Shown: positions 7,786 to 16,767 of the stretch, piece by piece
Position numbering within the stretch: position 1 is the first letter of the stretch
Layout of the letters: every line of letters starts with the position of its first letter
Assembly: GCF_028993615.1 (NCBI RefSeq)
Contig: NZ_CP118632.1
Span: forward strand, 558,001 to 622,000
Source: Herbaspirillum sp. WKF16
GTDB taxonomy: Bacteria > Pseudomonadota > Gammaproteobacteria > Burkholderiales > Burkholderiaceae_D
DNA length: 64,000 nucleotides
Direction: 5' to 3'
Translations under genes and position numbers: made by a program
Notes under the pieces: model-generated
The model's input: the letters and a program-made list of their open reading frames with translations, nothing else
What the model was told of the DNA's origin: nothing
Database searches by the model: none

Positions 7786-9357
7786 TCAGGCGGCATCGAT
7801 CACGCGGCTGCCGTCATCCAGCCGGAAGCGTGCCACCAGCGCCGCCAACTGGTCGGTCTGGCCGCGTAGCGAGTGCGCCGCGGCGGCGGCTTCCTCCACC
7901 AGCGCCGCGTTTTGCTGCGTGCCCTCGTCCATCTGGGTCACGGCGTGGTTGATCTCGTCGATGCCGGTGCTCTGCTCGCGGCTGGCGACGGCGATTTCGT
8001 TCATCAGCGCGGCCACGCGGCCGACCGAGTCGACGATCTCGTGCATGGTGTTGCCGGCATGGTCGACCAGCGCGGCGCCGGCCTCCACCTGCTGCACCGA
8101 ACCGACGATGAGTTCCTTGATCTCCTTGGCGGCGGCTGCCGAACGCTGCGCCAGGCTGCGCACTTCGGTGGCCACCACGGCGAAGCCGCGGCCCTGTTCG
8201 CCGGCGCGCGCCGCCTCGACTGCGGCATTCAAGGCCAGGATGTTGGTCTGGAAGGCGATGCCGTCGATCACGCCGATGATGTCGGCGATCTGGCTGGAGC
8301 TGGCGCGGATCGAGCCCATGGTGTGCACGACCTTGTCGACCACCGCGCCGCCCTCGCCGGCGGACTTGGCGGCGGCCGCCACCAGGCGGTTGGCCTCGTG
8401 CGCATTGTCGGCGTTCTGGCGCACGGTGGAGGTCAGTTCTTCCATGGCCGAGGCGGTTTCTTCCAGGCTGGAAGCCTGCGACTCGGTGCGCGCCGACAGG
8501 TCGGCGTTGCCGCTGGCGATTTCGCCGGAGGCGGTGTTGATGACCGAGATGCTGCGATGCACTTCGCCGACGATCCCGGCCAGGCTGCCGTTCATGTGGT
8601 TCAGGGCCAGCATCAGTTGCCCGGTCTCATCGCGGCTGTGCACGCGCACCTTGCCGGTGAGGTCGTTGTCGGCCACGCGGCGCGCCAGCGCCAGCGCCTC
8701 CAGCAGCGGGCGCGAGACCACCCGCGCCACCGTCGCCGCCAGCGCCAGTCCCAGCAGGATGCCGGCCGCCAGCAGCGCCACGATCCAGCGCAGCGAGGTC
8801 GAATAGACCTGGTCGGCGCGCGTGTTGGCGTCCTCGGTGTGCTCGACGCTGGAGCTGCGCAGCGTCGAGAACTGCTTCTCGATGGCGCGGTAGGCCTTCA
8901 GCGAATCGCCCTTGGTCAGCGCCAGCGCTTCGTCCTTCCGGTTGGCGTGCGACAGGGCGATGATCTTGCGGTGCTCGACCAGGTAGGCGTCCAGCGTCTT
9001 TTCCAATTGGTCGAAGGCGGATTTTTCTTCCGCGGTCAGCGGCAGCCGGCGGTACTGTTCCTGCAGCTGCCTGAATTCGGCGTAGCGGTCGCCCAGGCTT
9101 TTTTCCAGCGAGGCCATGCTCTCGTCGTTGCCGAGGATGTGCTGGAACTCGGTCGAGCGCACGCGCGCCAGCACCTTCTCCAGCGTCAGGCTGATGCGCA
9201 CGCTCGGTTCCCACTTGTGCGCGATCTCGGTGCTGGCGCCGTTGACCTTGTCCATCTGCACCACCGCGAACACGCCGACGATGGTCATCAGCGCCAGCAC
9301 CACCGCGAACGACAGCAGCAGCTTGGTGGATATTTTTCTATCGTTGAACCACTTCAT
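7786..9357 (-). CDS. Methyl-accepting chemotaxis protein (4-helix-bundle sensor)
   Basis: A 523-residue class I chemoreceptor. It has a membrane helix at about residues 12-34, a periplasmic helical domain of about 150 residues of the 4HB_MCP/Tar type, and a second membrane helix near 190-210. HAMP follows (VVSRPLLEALALARRVADNDL), then the signalling hairpin with the conserved tip [20 protein letters not shown]. The C-terminus (VIDAA) lacks the NWETF-like CheR/CheB tether. It signals through CheA/CheW; the ligand is unknown. It is transcribed alone, downstream of the terminator at 9425-9463. Confidence 0.92.
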   Translation of the reverse strand: MKWFNDRKISTKLLLSFAVVLALMTIVGVFAVVQMDKVNGASTEIAHKWEPSVRISLTLEKVLARVRSTEFQHILGNDESMASLEKSLGDRYAEFRQLQEQYRRLPLTAEEKSAFDQLEKTLDAYLVEHRKIIALSHANRKDEALALTKGDSLKAYRAIEKQFSTLRSSSVEHTEDANTRADQVYSTSLRWIVALLAAGILLGLALAATVARVVSRPLLEALALARRVADNDLTGKVRVHSRDETGQLMLALNHMNGSLAGIVGEVHRSISVINTASGEIASGNADLSARTESQASSLEETASAMEELTSTVRQNADNAHEANRLVAAAAKSAGEGGAVVDKVVHTMGSIRASSSQIADIIGVIDGIAFQTNILALNAAVEAARAGEQGRGFAVVATEVRSLAQRSAAAAKEIKELIVGSVQQVEAGAALVDHAGNTMHEIVDSVGRVAALMNEIAVASREQSTGIDEINHAVTQMDEGTQQNAALVEEAAAAAHSLRGQTDQLAALVARFRLDDGSRVIDAA

Positions 9358-9424
9358 GACTTTCCCTTTTCGATACGTCCAGAACGCGCAGGGCGGAGTT
9401 GATATTCCGTCATCTTTCGCGCCT

Positions 9425-9463
9425 CAAATAAAAAAGACCCAGTACCGTTTCGGGTACTGGGTC
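9425..9463 (-). terminator. Terminator of the MFS-amidohydrolase operon
   Basis: Ten-bp stem ACCCAGTACC (9437-9446) / GGTACTGGGT (9453-9462). On the minus strand it is followed by a T-rich tract (the plus-strand A-run at 9425-9435). It insulates the chemoreceptor gene from the operon. Confidence 0.85.
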
Positions 9464-9510
9464 CAGAAGCGCCCGGTCGTTTCCGCCACGCTTCCTGTTT
9501 GCGGCCGCCG

Positions 9511-10347
9511 TCAGGAAAACCCGAACAGGGCGGCCGCTGAAGCACCGGTGATGATGCGCCGGTCGGCCTCGTCGGCGACCAGCCGGGCGAAGCCGTCCCA
9601 CGCATCGGCGTAATCGGTCATGCTTTCATGCTGGGTGTGCGGCCAGTCGCTGCCCCACAGCAGGCGCTGCGGGCCAAAGCGCTCGCGCAGCAACGGCCAG
9701 GCCTGCTGCGCGAAGCGGCGGCCGATCTCGCTGCCGCCGTTGCGGTAAGGCGCGGACAGCTTGACCCATACCTGCCCAGAGGCCCCCGCCGCCAGCAGGT
9801 CCTGGAAGCCGGGATCGTCGACGCCCAAGGCGGCGTCGACGCGGCCGTAGTGATCCACCACCACGTTCAGGCCCGCCGCCAGCAAGGGATCGAGCAGGCG
9901 CCGCAAGTCGCGCGCCTCGCGGTGGATCTCCACCTGCCAGCCCAGCCGCCGCACGCGTTCCAGCGTGCCGCGCCAGGCTCCGGCGAAGTCGGGCAGCTCG
10001 GCGCCGCCCACCAGGTTGAAGCGGATGCCGGTCACGCCGGCGGCGCGCAGGCGTTCCAGCTCCTCGTCGTCGACGTCGTGCCGCACCATTGCGATGCCGC
10101 GCAGGCGGGCCGGGCAGCGCGCCAGCGCGGCCAGCAAATAGCTGTTGTCCACGCCCAGGAAGCTGGGTTGCACCAGCACGCCGTGCGTCATCCCGGCGGC
10201 GTCCAGGCGGGCGATGTATTCCTCCACGGTGACGTCGTAGCCGGGCGTGTAGCGGCGCGGCTCGGCCATCGGCAGGGCGCGCGTGAAGACGTGCGCATGC
10301 GTGTCGATGCGCATGCCGGCCGTGTGGGTGCTGGCGCTTGCCGTCAT
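9511..10347 (-). CDS. Amidohydrolase family protein (PDC-lactonase-like TIM barrel)
   Basis: A 278-residue metal-dependent hydrolase of the amidohydrolase-2 group. It has the N-terminal metal motif DTHAHVF near residue 15, a repeated strand pattern (GVLVQPSFLG, GIRFNLVGG), VVDHYGRVD mid-protein, and the C-terminal LLWGSDWPHTQHE with the conserved aspartate. Relatives include 2-pyrone-4,6-dicarboxylate lactonase and other lactone or decarboxylation enzymes of aromatic and sugar-acid breakdown. Its ATG overlaps the stop of the MFS gene by 4 bp (ATGA), so the two are translationally coupled. The transporter probably imports the acid that this enzyme, or a product of it, acts on. Confidence 0.8.
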   Translation of the reverse strand: MTASASTHTAGMRIDTHAHVFTRALPMAEPRRYTPGYDVTVEEYIARLDAAGMTHGVLVQPSFLGVDNSYLLAALARCPARLRGIAMVRHDVDDEELERLRAAGVTGIRFNLVGGAELPDFAGAWRGTLERVRRLGWQVEIHREARDLRRLLDPLLAAGLNVVVDHYGRVDAALGVDDPGFQDLLAAGASGQVWVKLSAPYRNGGSEIGRRFAQQAWPLLRERFGPQRLLWGSDWPHTQHESMTDYADAWDGFARLVADEADRRIITGASAAALFGFS

Positions 10348-11588
10348 GCCGCGGTTTCCATCTGGCGACCGCGGGTCTCGGGCAGCATCAGCACCGCGAC
10401 CACCACCAGCGAGTAGGCGATGGCGGCGTCGATGCCGATCGCCTGGCCCAGCGGCATGCTGTCGCTCATGTGGCCGACCAGCACCGGGAAACCGGCCGAG
10501 GCCACGCGCCCGAAGTTGTAGCAGAAGCCCACGCCGGTGCCGCGGATGCCGCTCGGGTAAAGCTCGTTGAACAGCGCGCCCAGGCTGGCCGGGATGCCGG
10601 CGGCGAAGAAGCCGAGCGGGAAGCCGCAGACCAGCATCTGGGTGTCCGACAGCGGCAGGAAGATGTAGCACAGCACGGTGAGCACGCAGCACACGGCGAA
10701 CAGGGCCACGGTGCGGCGGCGGCCGATGCGGTCCAGCAACTGGGCGCTGGCGATGCAGCCGCACCAGAAGGCCACGATGATCACCGCCAGGTAGCCGCCG
10801 GTGCCGAGCACCGACAGGTGCTTCTCGGTCTTGAGATAGGTCGGCAGCCAGGTCATCAGTGCGTAGTAGCCGCCGTGCGCGCCCACGCCCAGCAGGCTGC
10901 CGATCACGGTCAGGCGCAGCACGTCCGGGCGGAAGATCCCCAGCAGCGTGCTGCCCGCCGGCTTGCCGGCAGCGGCCGCCTTGCGGCCGGCCAGGAAGGC
11001 CTCGGTCTCGGGCACCGAGCGGCGCACGTAGACCACCAGCAGCGCCGGCAACAGGCCGATCAGGAACATCGCGCGCCATGCGGTTTGCTGCGGCAGGATG
11101 GAGAACAGCACGGCGAACAGCAGCACGGCCGCACCCCAGCCCACAGCCCAGGCGCTTTGCACGGTGCCCATGGCCTTGCCGCGGTGCTCGGCGCGCACGG
11201 TCTCGGCCATCAGCACGGCGCCGGCGGCCCACTCCCCACCGAAGCCGAAGCCCTGCAGCGCCTTGAGCGCCAGCAGCTGCGGATAGGTCTGGGCGAAGGC
11301 GCTGAAGAAGGTGAACAACGAGAACCACAGGATGGTGACCTGCAATGTCTTGACGCGGCCGTAGCGGTCCGACAGTGCGCCCGCGACCCAGCCGCCGATG
11401 GCCGAGGCCACCAGCGTGACGCCGCTGATCAGGCCTGCGTCGGCCTTGCTCAGGCTGAAGGCGGCGATCAGCGCCGGGATCGCCAGGCTGAACATCTGCA
11501 CGTCCAGCGCATCGAGCGCCCAGCCGCTGAAGCAGGCCCAAAAAGTCTTGCGTTCCGTGGCAGTGACCTGCCGATACCATGAAAACAT
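10344..11588 (-). CDS. MFS transporter, metabolite:H+ symporter type
   Basis: A 414-residue, 12-helix major facilitator. The loop 2-3 motif is GALSDRYGRVKT; a second copy is DRIGRRRT between helices 8 and 9, and PETRGRQME closes the protein. GFGFGGEWAAGAVLMAE in helix 4 is typical of the MHS/AAHS acid symporters, so an organic or aromatic acid is the likely substrate. The start at 11588 has GAGG at good spacing; a longer reading from 11624 is possible. It lies in an operon with the amidohydrolase, opposite a GntR regulator. Confidence 0.85.
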   Translation of the reverse strand: MFSWYRQVTATERKTFWACFSGWALDALDVQMFSLAIPALIAAFSLSKADAGLISGVTLVASAIGGWVAGALSDRYGRVKTLQVTILWFSLFTFFSAFAQTYPQLLALKALQGFGFGGEWAAGAVLMAETVRAEHRGKAMGTVQSAWAVGWGAAVLLFAVLFSILPQQTAWRAMFLIGLLPALLVVYVRRSVPETEAFLAGRKAAAAGKPAGSTLLGIFRPDVLRLTVIGSLLGVGAHGGYYALMTWLPTYLKTEKHLSVLGTGGYLAVIIVAFWCGCIASAQLLDRIGRRRTVALFAVCCVLTVLCYIFLPLSDTQMLVCGFPLGFFAAGIPASLGALFNELYPSGIRGTGVGFCYNFGRVASAGFPVLVGHMSDSMPLGQAIGIDAAIAYSLVVVAVLMLPETRGRQMETAA

Positions 11589-11922
11589 TGTCTCGTCCTC
11601 TACGCTGAAAGGCGCGCGGTTCACGTCGGTGGCGCGCGGATGTGATTGGCTTATCTTTGTGTGTGCTCATCTACTCATATAGATGAGTTGCGCAAAGATA
11701 ACACAGGCGCAAGTACTCAACAATCCTTGCAAGAAAGGCATCGCTCGGCAATTCCCCGGTATGTGCCGCTAACTGAGCGCATCTTCCACGCCCGGCCTGC
11801 GCGGGCGCAATCCTTGCGCAGCTGTGCTGCCGCCGCGCGACGCCGACTGTTCCCCTTGTCGTTGTGAGCCGGGCACACGGCGGGTAAGATTGGGCCTTTC
11901 CATCCTGCCTCCCGAGATTCCC
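11589..11922. other. Intergenic control region, MFS operon / GntR gene
   Basis: A 334-bp divergent gap with no gene. It holds the nested palindrome at 11651-11701 and two copies of CAATCCTTGC (11721-11730 and 11810-11819). Promoters of both units must lie here, but no clear -35/-10 pair was identified. Confidence 0.6.
11651..11701. promoter_or_regulatory. Nested inverted repeats, candidate GntR operator
   Basis: Outer arms TTATCTTTG (11651-11659) and CAAAGATAA (11693-11701); inner arms CTCATCTA (11666-11673) and TAGATGAG (11680-11687). Both pairs are perfect and share the same centre. The site lies just upstream of the MFS start and faces a GntR gene. Confidence 0.6.
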
Positions 11923-12657
11923 ATGCTTGACCAGTCCGGCGTCGACACGCGGTTGCCGCTCTACCTGCAGCTGCGCGACCAGCTGGCCGCCCAGATCCGC
12001 GCACAGGTCTGGCAGCCGGGCCAGCCGATTCCTTCAGAAAGCGAACTGCGCAGCACCTACCAGGTCGCGGTGGGCACCGTGCGTCGCGCCATCGAGACGC
12101 TGGTGGCCGAAGGCCTGGTCGAGCGCACCCACGGCAAGGGCACCTTCGTGCGCAAGGCGCGCTTCGACAATTCGCTGTTCCGCTTCTTCCGCTTCGAAAC
12201 ATCGGACGGCCGGCCGCTGGCGCCCAAGAGCGTCATCGTCAGCCGCCAGAGCATGGCCGCGCCGGCCGAGGTGGCGGCCGGCCTGCGCCTGAAGCCGCAC
12301 ACCCGGGTGATCGAGCTGCTGCGGCTGCGCATGGTCGACGGGCAGCCGGTGCTGGCCGAGAACATCTACCTGTGCGAGCAGCGCTTCAAGGCGCTGGCGG
12401 AGAAGGCGCCGGAAGATTTCGGCGATTTGCTGTATCCGCTCTATGAGCGCGAATGCGGGCAGATCGTCGCCTCCGCGCGCGAGACGCTGACGGTGGAGAC
12501 GGTCACTGCGGCGCAGGCCAAGCTGCTGGGCCTGACGGCGCACACGCCGGTGGTGGTCATCGAGCGCGTGGCTTTCGGTTCAGACGGGCAGCCGCTGGAA
12601 TGGCGCCAGTCGCGCGGCGCGGCCAGCAAGTTTCGCTACAGCGCGGAGATCCGCTGA
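11923..12657 (+). CDS. GntR-family regulator, HutC subfamily
   Basis: A 244-residue regulator. The N-terminal GntR winged helix is clear: PLYLQLRDQLAAQI, PIPSESELRSTYQVAVGTVRRAIETLVAEGLVERTHGKGTFV, about residues 8-75. The C-terminal UTRA ligand domain of the HutC group covers roughly 95-240 (TRVIELLRLRMVDGQPVLAENIYL). The ATG at 11923 places the HTH at the usual position; the frame is open further upstream but without support. It is divergent from the MFS-amidohydrolase operon and probably represses it until a pathway acid binds. Its own terminator appears to be interrupted by a repeat element. Confidence 0.88.
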   Translation: MLDQSGVDTRLPLYLQLRDQLAAQIRAQVWQPGQPIPSESELRSTYQVAVGTVRRAIETLVAEGLVERTHGKGTFVRKARFDNSLFRFFRFETSDGRPLAPKSVIVSRQSMAAPAEVAAGLRLKPHTRVIELLRLRMVDGQPVLAENIYLCEQRFKALAEKAPEDFGDLLYPLYERECGQIVASARETLTVETVTAAQAKLLGLTAHTPVVVIERVAFGSDGQPLEWRQSRGAASKFRYSAEIR

Positions 12658-12687
12658 TCTTCCGGGATGTGGGAAGCCATAAAAAAA

Positions 12688-12920
12688 GCCGCCCTCGGGG
12701 GTAATGCCGTTCAGTTAAGCGCGCGATGCTCCCTACGCGCCCCCGTTCGGGCTGAGTAGGTCCACAGGACCGTATCGAAGCCTGTTTGCCAAGGGCCTCG
12801 CCCTAAGCTGCCCTTCGATACGCCGCTACGCGGCTACTCAGGGCGAACGGAGCTTCACTTCCAACAACCAAAAAATAATGCCGTTCAGTGCTTAACTGAA
12901 CGGCATTAGCCCTCGGGCGG
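12688..12920. repeat. Small inverted-repeat (MITE/REP-like) element inside a split terminator
   Basis: A non-coding element of about 207 bp (12702-12908) ends in perfect 19-bp inverted repeats: TAATGCCGTTCAGTTAAGC at 12702-12720 and its complement at 12890-12908. The right end holds a second direct copy of TAATGCCGTTCAGT (12876-12889), so 12876-12908 is itself a hairpin. Inside is a second nested pair: CCGTTCGGGCTGAGTAG (12743-12759) with CTACTCAGGGCGAACGG (12834-12850, two mismatches), and CGTATCGAAG (12771-12780) with CTTCGATACG (12813-12822). GCCCTCGGG flanks both sides (12691-12699 and 12909-12917). With the element removed, the flanks rejoin to an AGCCGCC/GGCGGCT terminator between an A-run and a T-run. 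Confidence 0.7.
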
Positions 12921-12943
12921 CTTTTCGTCGGCGATATCCACGT

Positions 12944-14437
12944 TCAGCGCGCCGCGGCCTTTTTCCCGAGCCGCCGGCACGCGATCACGATGCCGCTGGC
13001 CGAGAGCGCGAAGCCGCCCAGGCTCAGCAACACCAGCACCGCGTCGCGCAGCCAGCCGGCGGCCAGCATGCCGCCCAGGTCCCAGCTGTGCAGGAAGCTG
13101 AACAGCCAGCGCCCGATGCGCTGGGCGCGGTCGGCGCTGAGTTCGACCTGGCCGGTGCGCAGGTCGATATAGGCCTGGGTTTGGCCGGGGTCGCCGAAGC
13201 TGGCCCTGAGCACCGGCAGCTTTCTTTCCGAACCGCCCATCATGGCCTCGGGGTCGCGCCGGTAATAGTAGGCGTCGTAGCCGCGCAGCGTGTCGAACGC
13301 AATTGCCGGCGCCGGCAGCAGCGCGGCGGCGGCCTGTTCCAGCACCTCGCGCGGCCACTGCGCGGCGACGGCCAGGCGATTACCGTCGGCGCTCACCAGC
13401 CGGGTATGGTCGCCGGCATCGCGTGCCAGCACGAAGGGACGCCCGGCCAGGTTCTTCCATTCCAGTTCGACCGCCTGGAAACCTTCCCGCGACAGCGCCT
13501 GCAGGATCGCCTGCGGCGTGGCCTCCAGGCGCCGCTCGCCGGGCGTGGCGCCGGCGTAGCGCGCCAGGTCGGGGCGCTGCGCGGCGGAGAACACGCCCAG
13601 CGGATTCATCGACATCAGCCCGCTGAAGATCCAGGTCAGCGTGATGGCGGCAAACGACAGGCCCAGCACATGGTGCCAGCGCATCCAGCCCGGCGCGAAC
13701 GGCGAATGCGAACCGGATTTGTACGGGCGCGAGAAACGCCAGCGCCACAGGCCGACGGCGATGCCGCTGCAGGCCACCAGCACGCACGCCGAGGACAGTG
13801 CGATCACGGTCCAGGTCCAGACCGGATCGGTGGGCTGGCTCTTGAACACATACAGCCAATGCAGCCAGGCGCCGGCGAAATTCCACCAGCGCTGCGCGCG
13901 CGGCGCCTGCATCACGACTTCGGCGGTGCGCGAGGAGACGTAGAGCAGGGTATGCGCGTCGTCGTCCATCTGCACCAGGTGCAGCGGGCGGTGCGGATTG
14001 AGGCCGCCGGAATGGGTCCAGCGGTCTTCCCACACCGCGCCTTCGTCATGCGCCGCCGCGCCGGGCAGGAACAGGCGCGCGGCGCGCAGCGCGGCCTCGC
14101 CGTCGACCGTGGTTTGCACCGCGCCCGAGACCGGATCCACGGTGGCCAGCGAACCGTCGCGCCGGCGCACGATGTAGCGCGGCTGGCCGGAGGCGGCGTT
14201 GAGCGCCAGCCGCGTCGCGTCCATGCCCGCCAGCGCCTGCCCTGGCGCCAGCCAGGCGCCGGCTTGCAGCGCCGGCAGCGCGCGCACGCGATCCCAGGGC
14301 GTGAGCTTGGGATAACCGACGAACAGCATCACCACGCCGCTGGCGAACCACAATGCCATCAGCAGGCAACCGGCGACGCCGCACCAGCGGTGCGTCAGGT
14401 AGGTCCAGCGCCGCAGGCGCGCAGGCAGGCCGGCCAT
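12944..14437 (-). CDS. PepSY-associated TM protein (siderophore-reductase-like)
   Basis: A 497-residue inner-membrane protein with about four membrane segments: near residues 18-40, 205-225, 260-285 and 455-480. PepSY-like periplasmic stretches lie between them. Membrane or edge histidines (YLTHRWCG, WLHWLYV, RWHHVLG, FLHSWDLG) match the PepSY_TM family, some members of which (FoxB/FsrB type) bind haem and reduce ferric siderophores. It lies 4 bp after the TonB receptor stop, so the two are one operon and probably import and then reduce a metal chelate. That role is an inference. Its downstream terminator region is split by the repeat element. Confidence 0.8.
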   Translation of the reverse strand: MAGLPARLRRWTYLTHRWCGVAGCLLMALWFASGVVMLFVGYPKLTPWDRVRALPALQAGAWLAPGQALAGMDATRLALNAASGQPRYIVRRRDGSLATVDPVSGAVQTTVDGEAALRAARLFLPGAAAHDEGAVWEDRWTHSGGLNPHRPLHLVQMDDDAHTLLYVSSRTAEVVMQAPRAQRWWNFAGAWLHWLYVFKSQPTDPVWTWTVIALSSACVLVACSGIAVGLWRWRFSRPYKSGSHSPFAPGWMRWHHVLGLSFAAITLTWIFSGLMSMNPLGVFSAAQRPDLARYAGATPGERRLEATPQAILQALSREGFQAVELEWKNLAGRPFVLARDAGDHTRLVSADGNRLAVAAQWPREVLEQAAAALLPAPAIAFDTLRGYDAYYYRRDPEAMMGGSERKLPVLRASFGDPGQTQAYIDLRTGQVELSADRAQRIGRWLFSFLHSWDLGGMLAAGWLRDAVLVLLSLGGFALSASGIVIACRRLGKKAAAR

Positions 14438-14441
14438 CGGC

Positions 14442-16640
14442 TCAGAAGCGATGGTTCACGCTCAGCTGCACCTCGCGCCCGGGACCGTACAGCCATTGCG
14501 TGGCCGTGTAGTAGGCGGTGGTGAAGTAGCGCTTGTCGAACACGTTGTTGGCGCGCAGGGTCAGCGTGGTGGCCTCGCTGGCCTTCCAGCGCAGCGCCAG
14601 GTCGGTGGTGGTGTAGGCCGGCAGCTTGAGCGTGTTGGCGTTGTCGGCGTAGCGCGCGCCGACGTATTGCAGGCCGCCGCTGGCGGTCCAGGCGGGGATG
14701 AAGTCCCAGCTCAGCCACAGGTTGGCCAGGCGCTCCGGCACGTTGGTGGGCACGTTGCCGCTGCGCGAGACGGCCACGCCGCCGACCGATTCGGCGAAGT
14801 CGTCGAAGCGCGCGCGCAGCACGGTGGCGTTGGCGTCGAGCTTCCAGCGCTCGGCCAGCGCCAGCGACAGGCTGGCCTCGATGCCGCGCGAGGACTGCTG
14901 GCCGACCTGCACGTTCAGCGCCGGGTTGGACGGATCGCGGGTCAGCAGGTTGTTCTTGCGGATATCGTAGGCGGCCAGCGTCCATTCGCCGCGCTTGCCC
15001 CAGAACACCTGCTTCACGCCGACTTCGACCTGGCGTCCGGTGGAGAGGTCGAACTTGCTGTTGCCCTGGGTCAGGAACAGCATGCTGCTGACCGGCGCCG
15101 CCGCCTTGGAATATTGGCCGTAGACGCTCAGCTCAGGCGTCACCGCATACACCGAACCGAGGCGCCAACCCAGGTTGGAGAAGCTCTGGCTGAAGTTGTT
15201 GGCGCTGTTGATCAGGTCCGAGCGCGAGACGTCGGAGTGGTCGAAGCGCAGGCCGGCCAGCAGGGTCAGCCGCTCGCCCAGGTCCAGCTTGTCTTCGGAA
15301 AACACCGAGTACTGCGAGGCGCTGTTGCGGTAACGCGGCAGGAAGGGCGGCACGCCGGTGCCGCTGGCATAGCTGCCGGGGTCGAAGCTGAGCGGGTTGA
15401 CCGAACTGAAGCTGCCGCTGTAGGTGTTGTTGGTGTGGGTGAAGGAGCTGGAGTTGACGTCGAAGCCGACCGAGACCTGGTTCTTCAGGCCGAACAGATG
15501 GCCCCTGAAGGTGGCGTCGGTGGTGTTGCCGGTCTGCGACTGGTCATGCCGGATCTCGGTGGCGTCGCCGCGGTTGATCAGGCCGGTGGCGCCGTTGTAG
15601 GCGTAGTGCTCGGCATTGCGCCAATAGCGGTTGCTGTTGATCTGGTACAGGCGGGTGCGTACGGTGAGGTCGGCGCTGGGCGTCCATTGCGCCTCCAGCT
15701 GGGCCCAGCGGTCCTTGTAGTCGATCTCGCCGTCGGCCACGTCGTAGTTCTTCTCGCGCATGGCGTCGAGCTGCCGGCCGTTCACCAGCGGCGTGCCGAA
15801 GTAGCGCATCGGACGCTGGTGGCCCTGGGCGTAGCTGAGCTGGACGAACAGCTCCGGGTTCACATCCAGGCGCAGCGCCCCGGAGAAGCTGAGGTTGTTG
15901 GAGTCGCCGCGATCGACCCAGCCGTCCGAGCGGTCGCCGCTGATGTCGACCCGGTAGGACAGCATGTCGTTGATGGCGCCGCCGCTGCCCAGGCCGAGGC
16001 GGCGGGTGTTGTGGCTGCCGACGGTGGCCTCGGCCTCGTTCTCGATCTTGCCGCGGGTGGGCTTTTTCGGCACCACGTTGACCACGCCGCCGATGGCGCC
16101 GTCGCCATAGATCACCGAAGCCGGCCCGCGCAGCACCTCGATGCGTTCCACGCCCCAGGTATCGAACGGGAAGCTCACGCCCACGCCGCCGTACTGGCGC
16201 ACGCCGTCATACAGGCGCATCACCGAGGTAGTGTCGGTGAAGCCGCGCGCCGACAGCGAGCTGCCGCTGTTGCCCGGATGGCCCAGGCTGCTGTAGCCGG
16301 GCGCGCGGGTGATGGCGTCGACGATGCCGGCGTCGCCGCGTTCTTCGAGTTGCGTGCGGGTAATGACGCTCACGCTGGCGGGCGTCTGCAAGGGCGTCAG
16401 GTCCAGGTTGGAGCCTACCGATACCGGGTTTTGCAGCTGCGCCGGGCTCCGGGCGCTGACCGAGATTTCCGGCAGCGCGGGGGCGGCGTCTTGCGCCTGG
16501 GCGGCGGCGCCCAGGCACAGCAGCGGCAGGGTATAGGGCGCGCACGCCAGCGTGCGGCGCAGGCGGGCGGACAGGCGCTGCTGGAAGTGAAGCAGGGCGA
16601 ACGGGGATGCGGTGGGTTGATGCGGTCGTGTTGTTGTCAT
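14442..16640 (-). CDS. TonB-dependent siderophore receptor
   Basis: A 732-residue outer-membrane receptor. It has a long signal region (LRRTLACAPYTLPLLCLG, then AAAQAQD) and a plug domain with LSARGFTDT, then ERIEVLRGPASVIYGDGAIG and VVNVVPKKPT. The 22-strand barrel ends VQLSVNHRF with the required terminal aromatic residue. The ATG at 16640 is the only in-frame start ahead of the signal sequence, but no good ribosome site precedes it. It sits between a DUF2946 gene and a PepSY reductase-like gene on the same strand. The cargo is probably a ferric siderophore; a copper chelate is the alternative, because DUF2946 genes are often found with copper genes. Confidence 0.9.
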   Translation of the reverse strand: MTTTRPHQPTASPFALLHFQQRLSARLRRTLACAPYTLPLLCLGAAAQAQDAAPALPEISVSARSPAQLQNPVSVGSNLDLTPLQTPASVSVITRTQLEERGDAGIVDAITRAPGYSSLGHPGNSGSSLSARGFTDTTSVMRLYDGVRQYGGVGVSFPFDTWGVERIEVLRGPASVIYGDGAIGGVVNVVPKKPTRGKIENEAEATVGSHNTRRLGLGSGGAINDMLSYRVDISGDRSDGWVDRGDSNNLSFSGALRLDVNPELFVQLSYAQGHQRPMRYFGTPLVNGRQLDAMREKNYDVADGEIDYKDRWAQLEAQWTPSADLTVRTRLYQINSNRYWRNAEHYAYNGATGLINRGDATEIRHDQSQTGNTTDATFRGHLFGLKNQVSVGFDVNSSSFTHTNNTYSGSFSSVNPLSFDPGSYASGTGVPPFLPRYRNSASQYSVFSEDKLDLGERLTLLAGLRFDHSDVSRSDLINSANNFSQSFSNLGWRLGSVYAVTPELSVYGQYSKAAAPVSSMLFLTQGNSKFDLSTGRQVEVGVKQVFWGKRGEWTLAAYDIRKNNLLTRDPSNPALNVQVGQQSSRGIEASLSLALAERWKLDANATVLRARFDDFAESVGGVAVSRSGNVPTNVPERLANLWLSWDFIPAWTASGGLQYVGARYADNANTLKLPAYTTTDLALRWKASEATTLTLRANNVFDKRYFTTAYYTATQWLYGPGREVQLSVNHRF

Positions 16641-16767
16641 TGTCGTCGTGATGAAATCGATGCGGCTTGCCCCTGCAAGCCGGACGTCCGCCGGCGAGCG
16701 AGCCGGCGGGCGGGAGCTGGATGGGAAGATGATCGCGCGGCAGGCGCCGGCGGCGATCAGGATGGCG

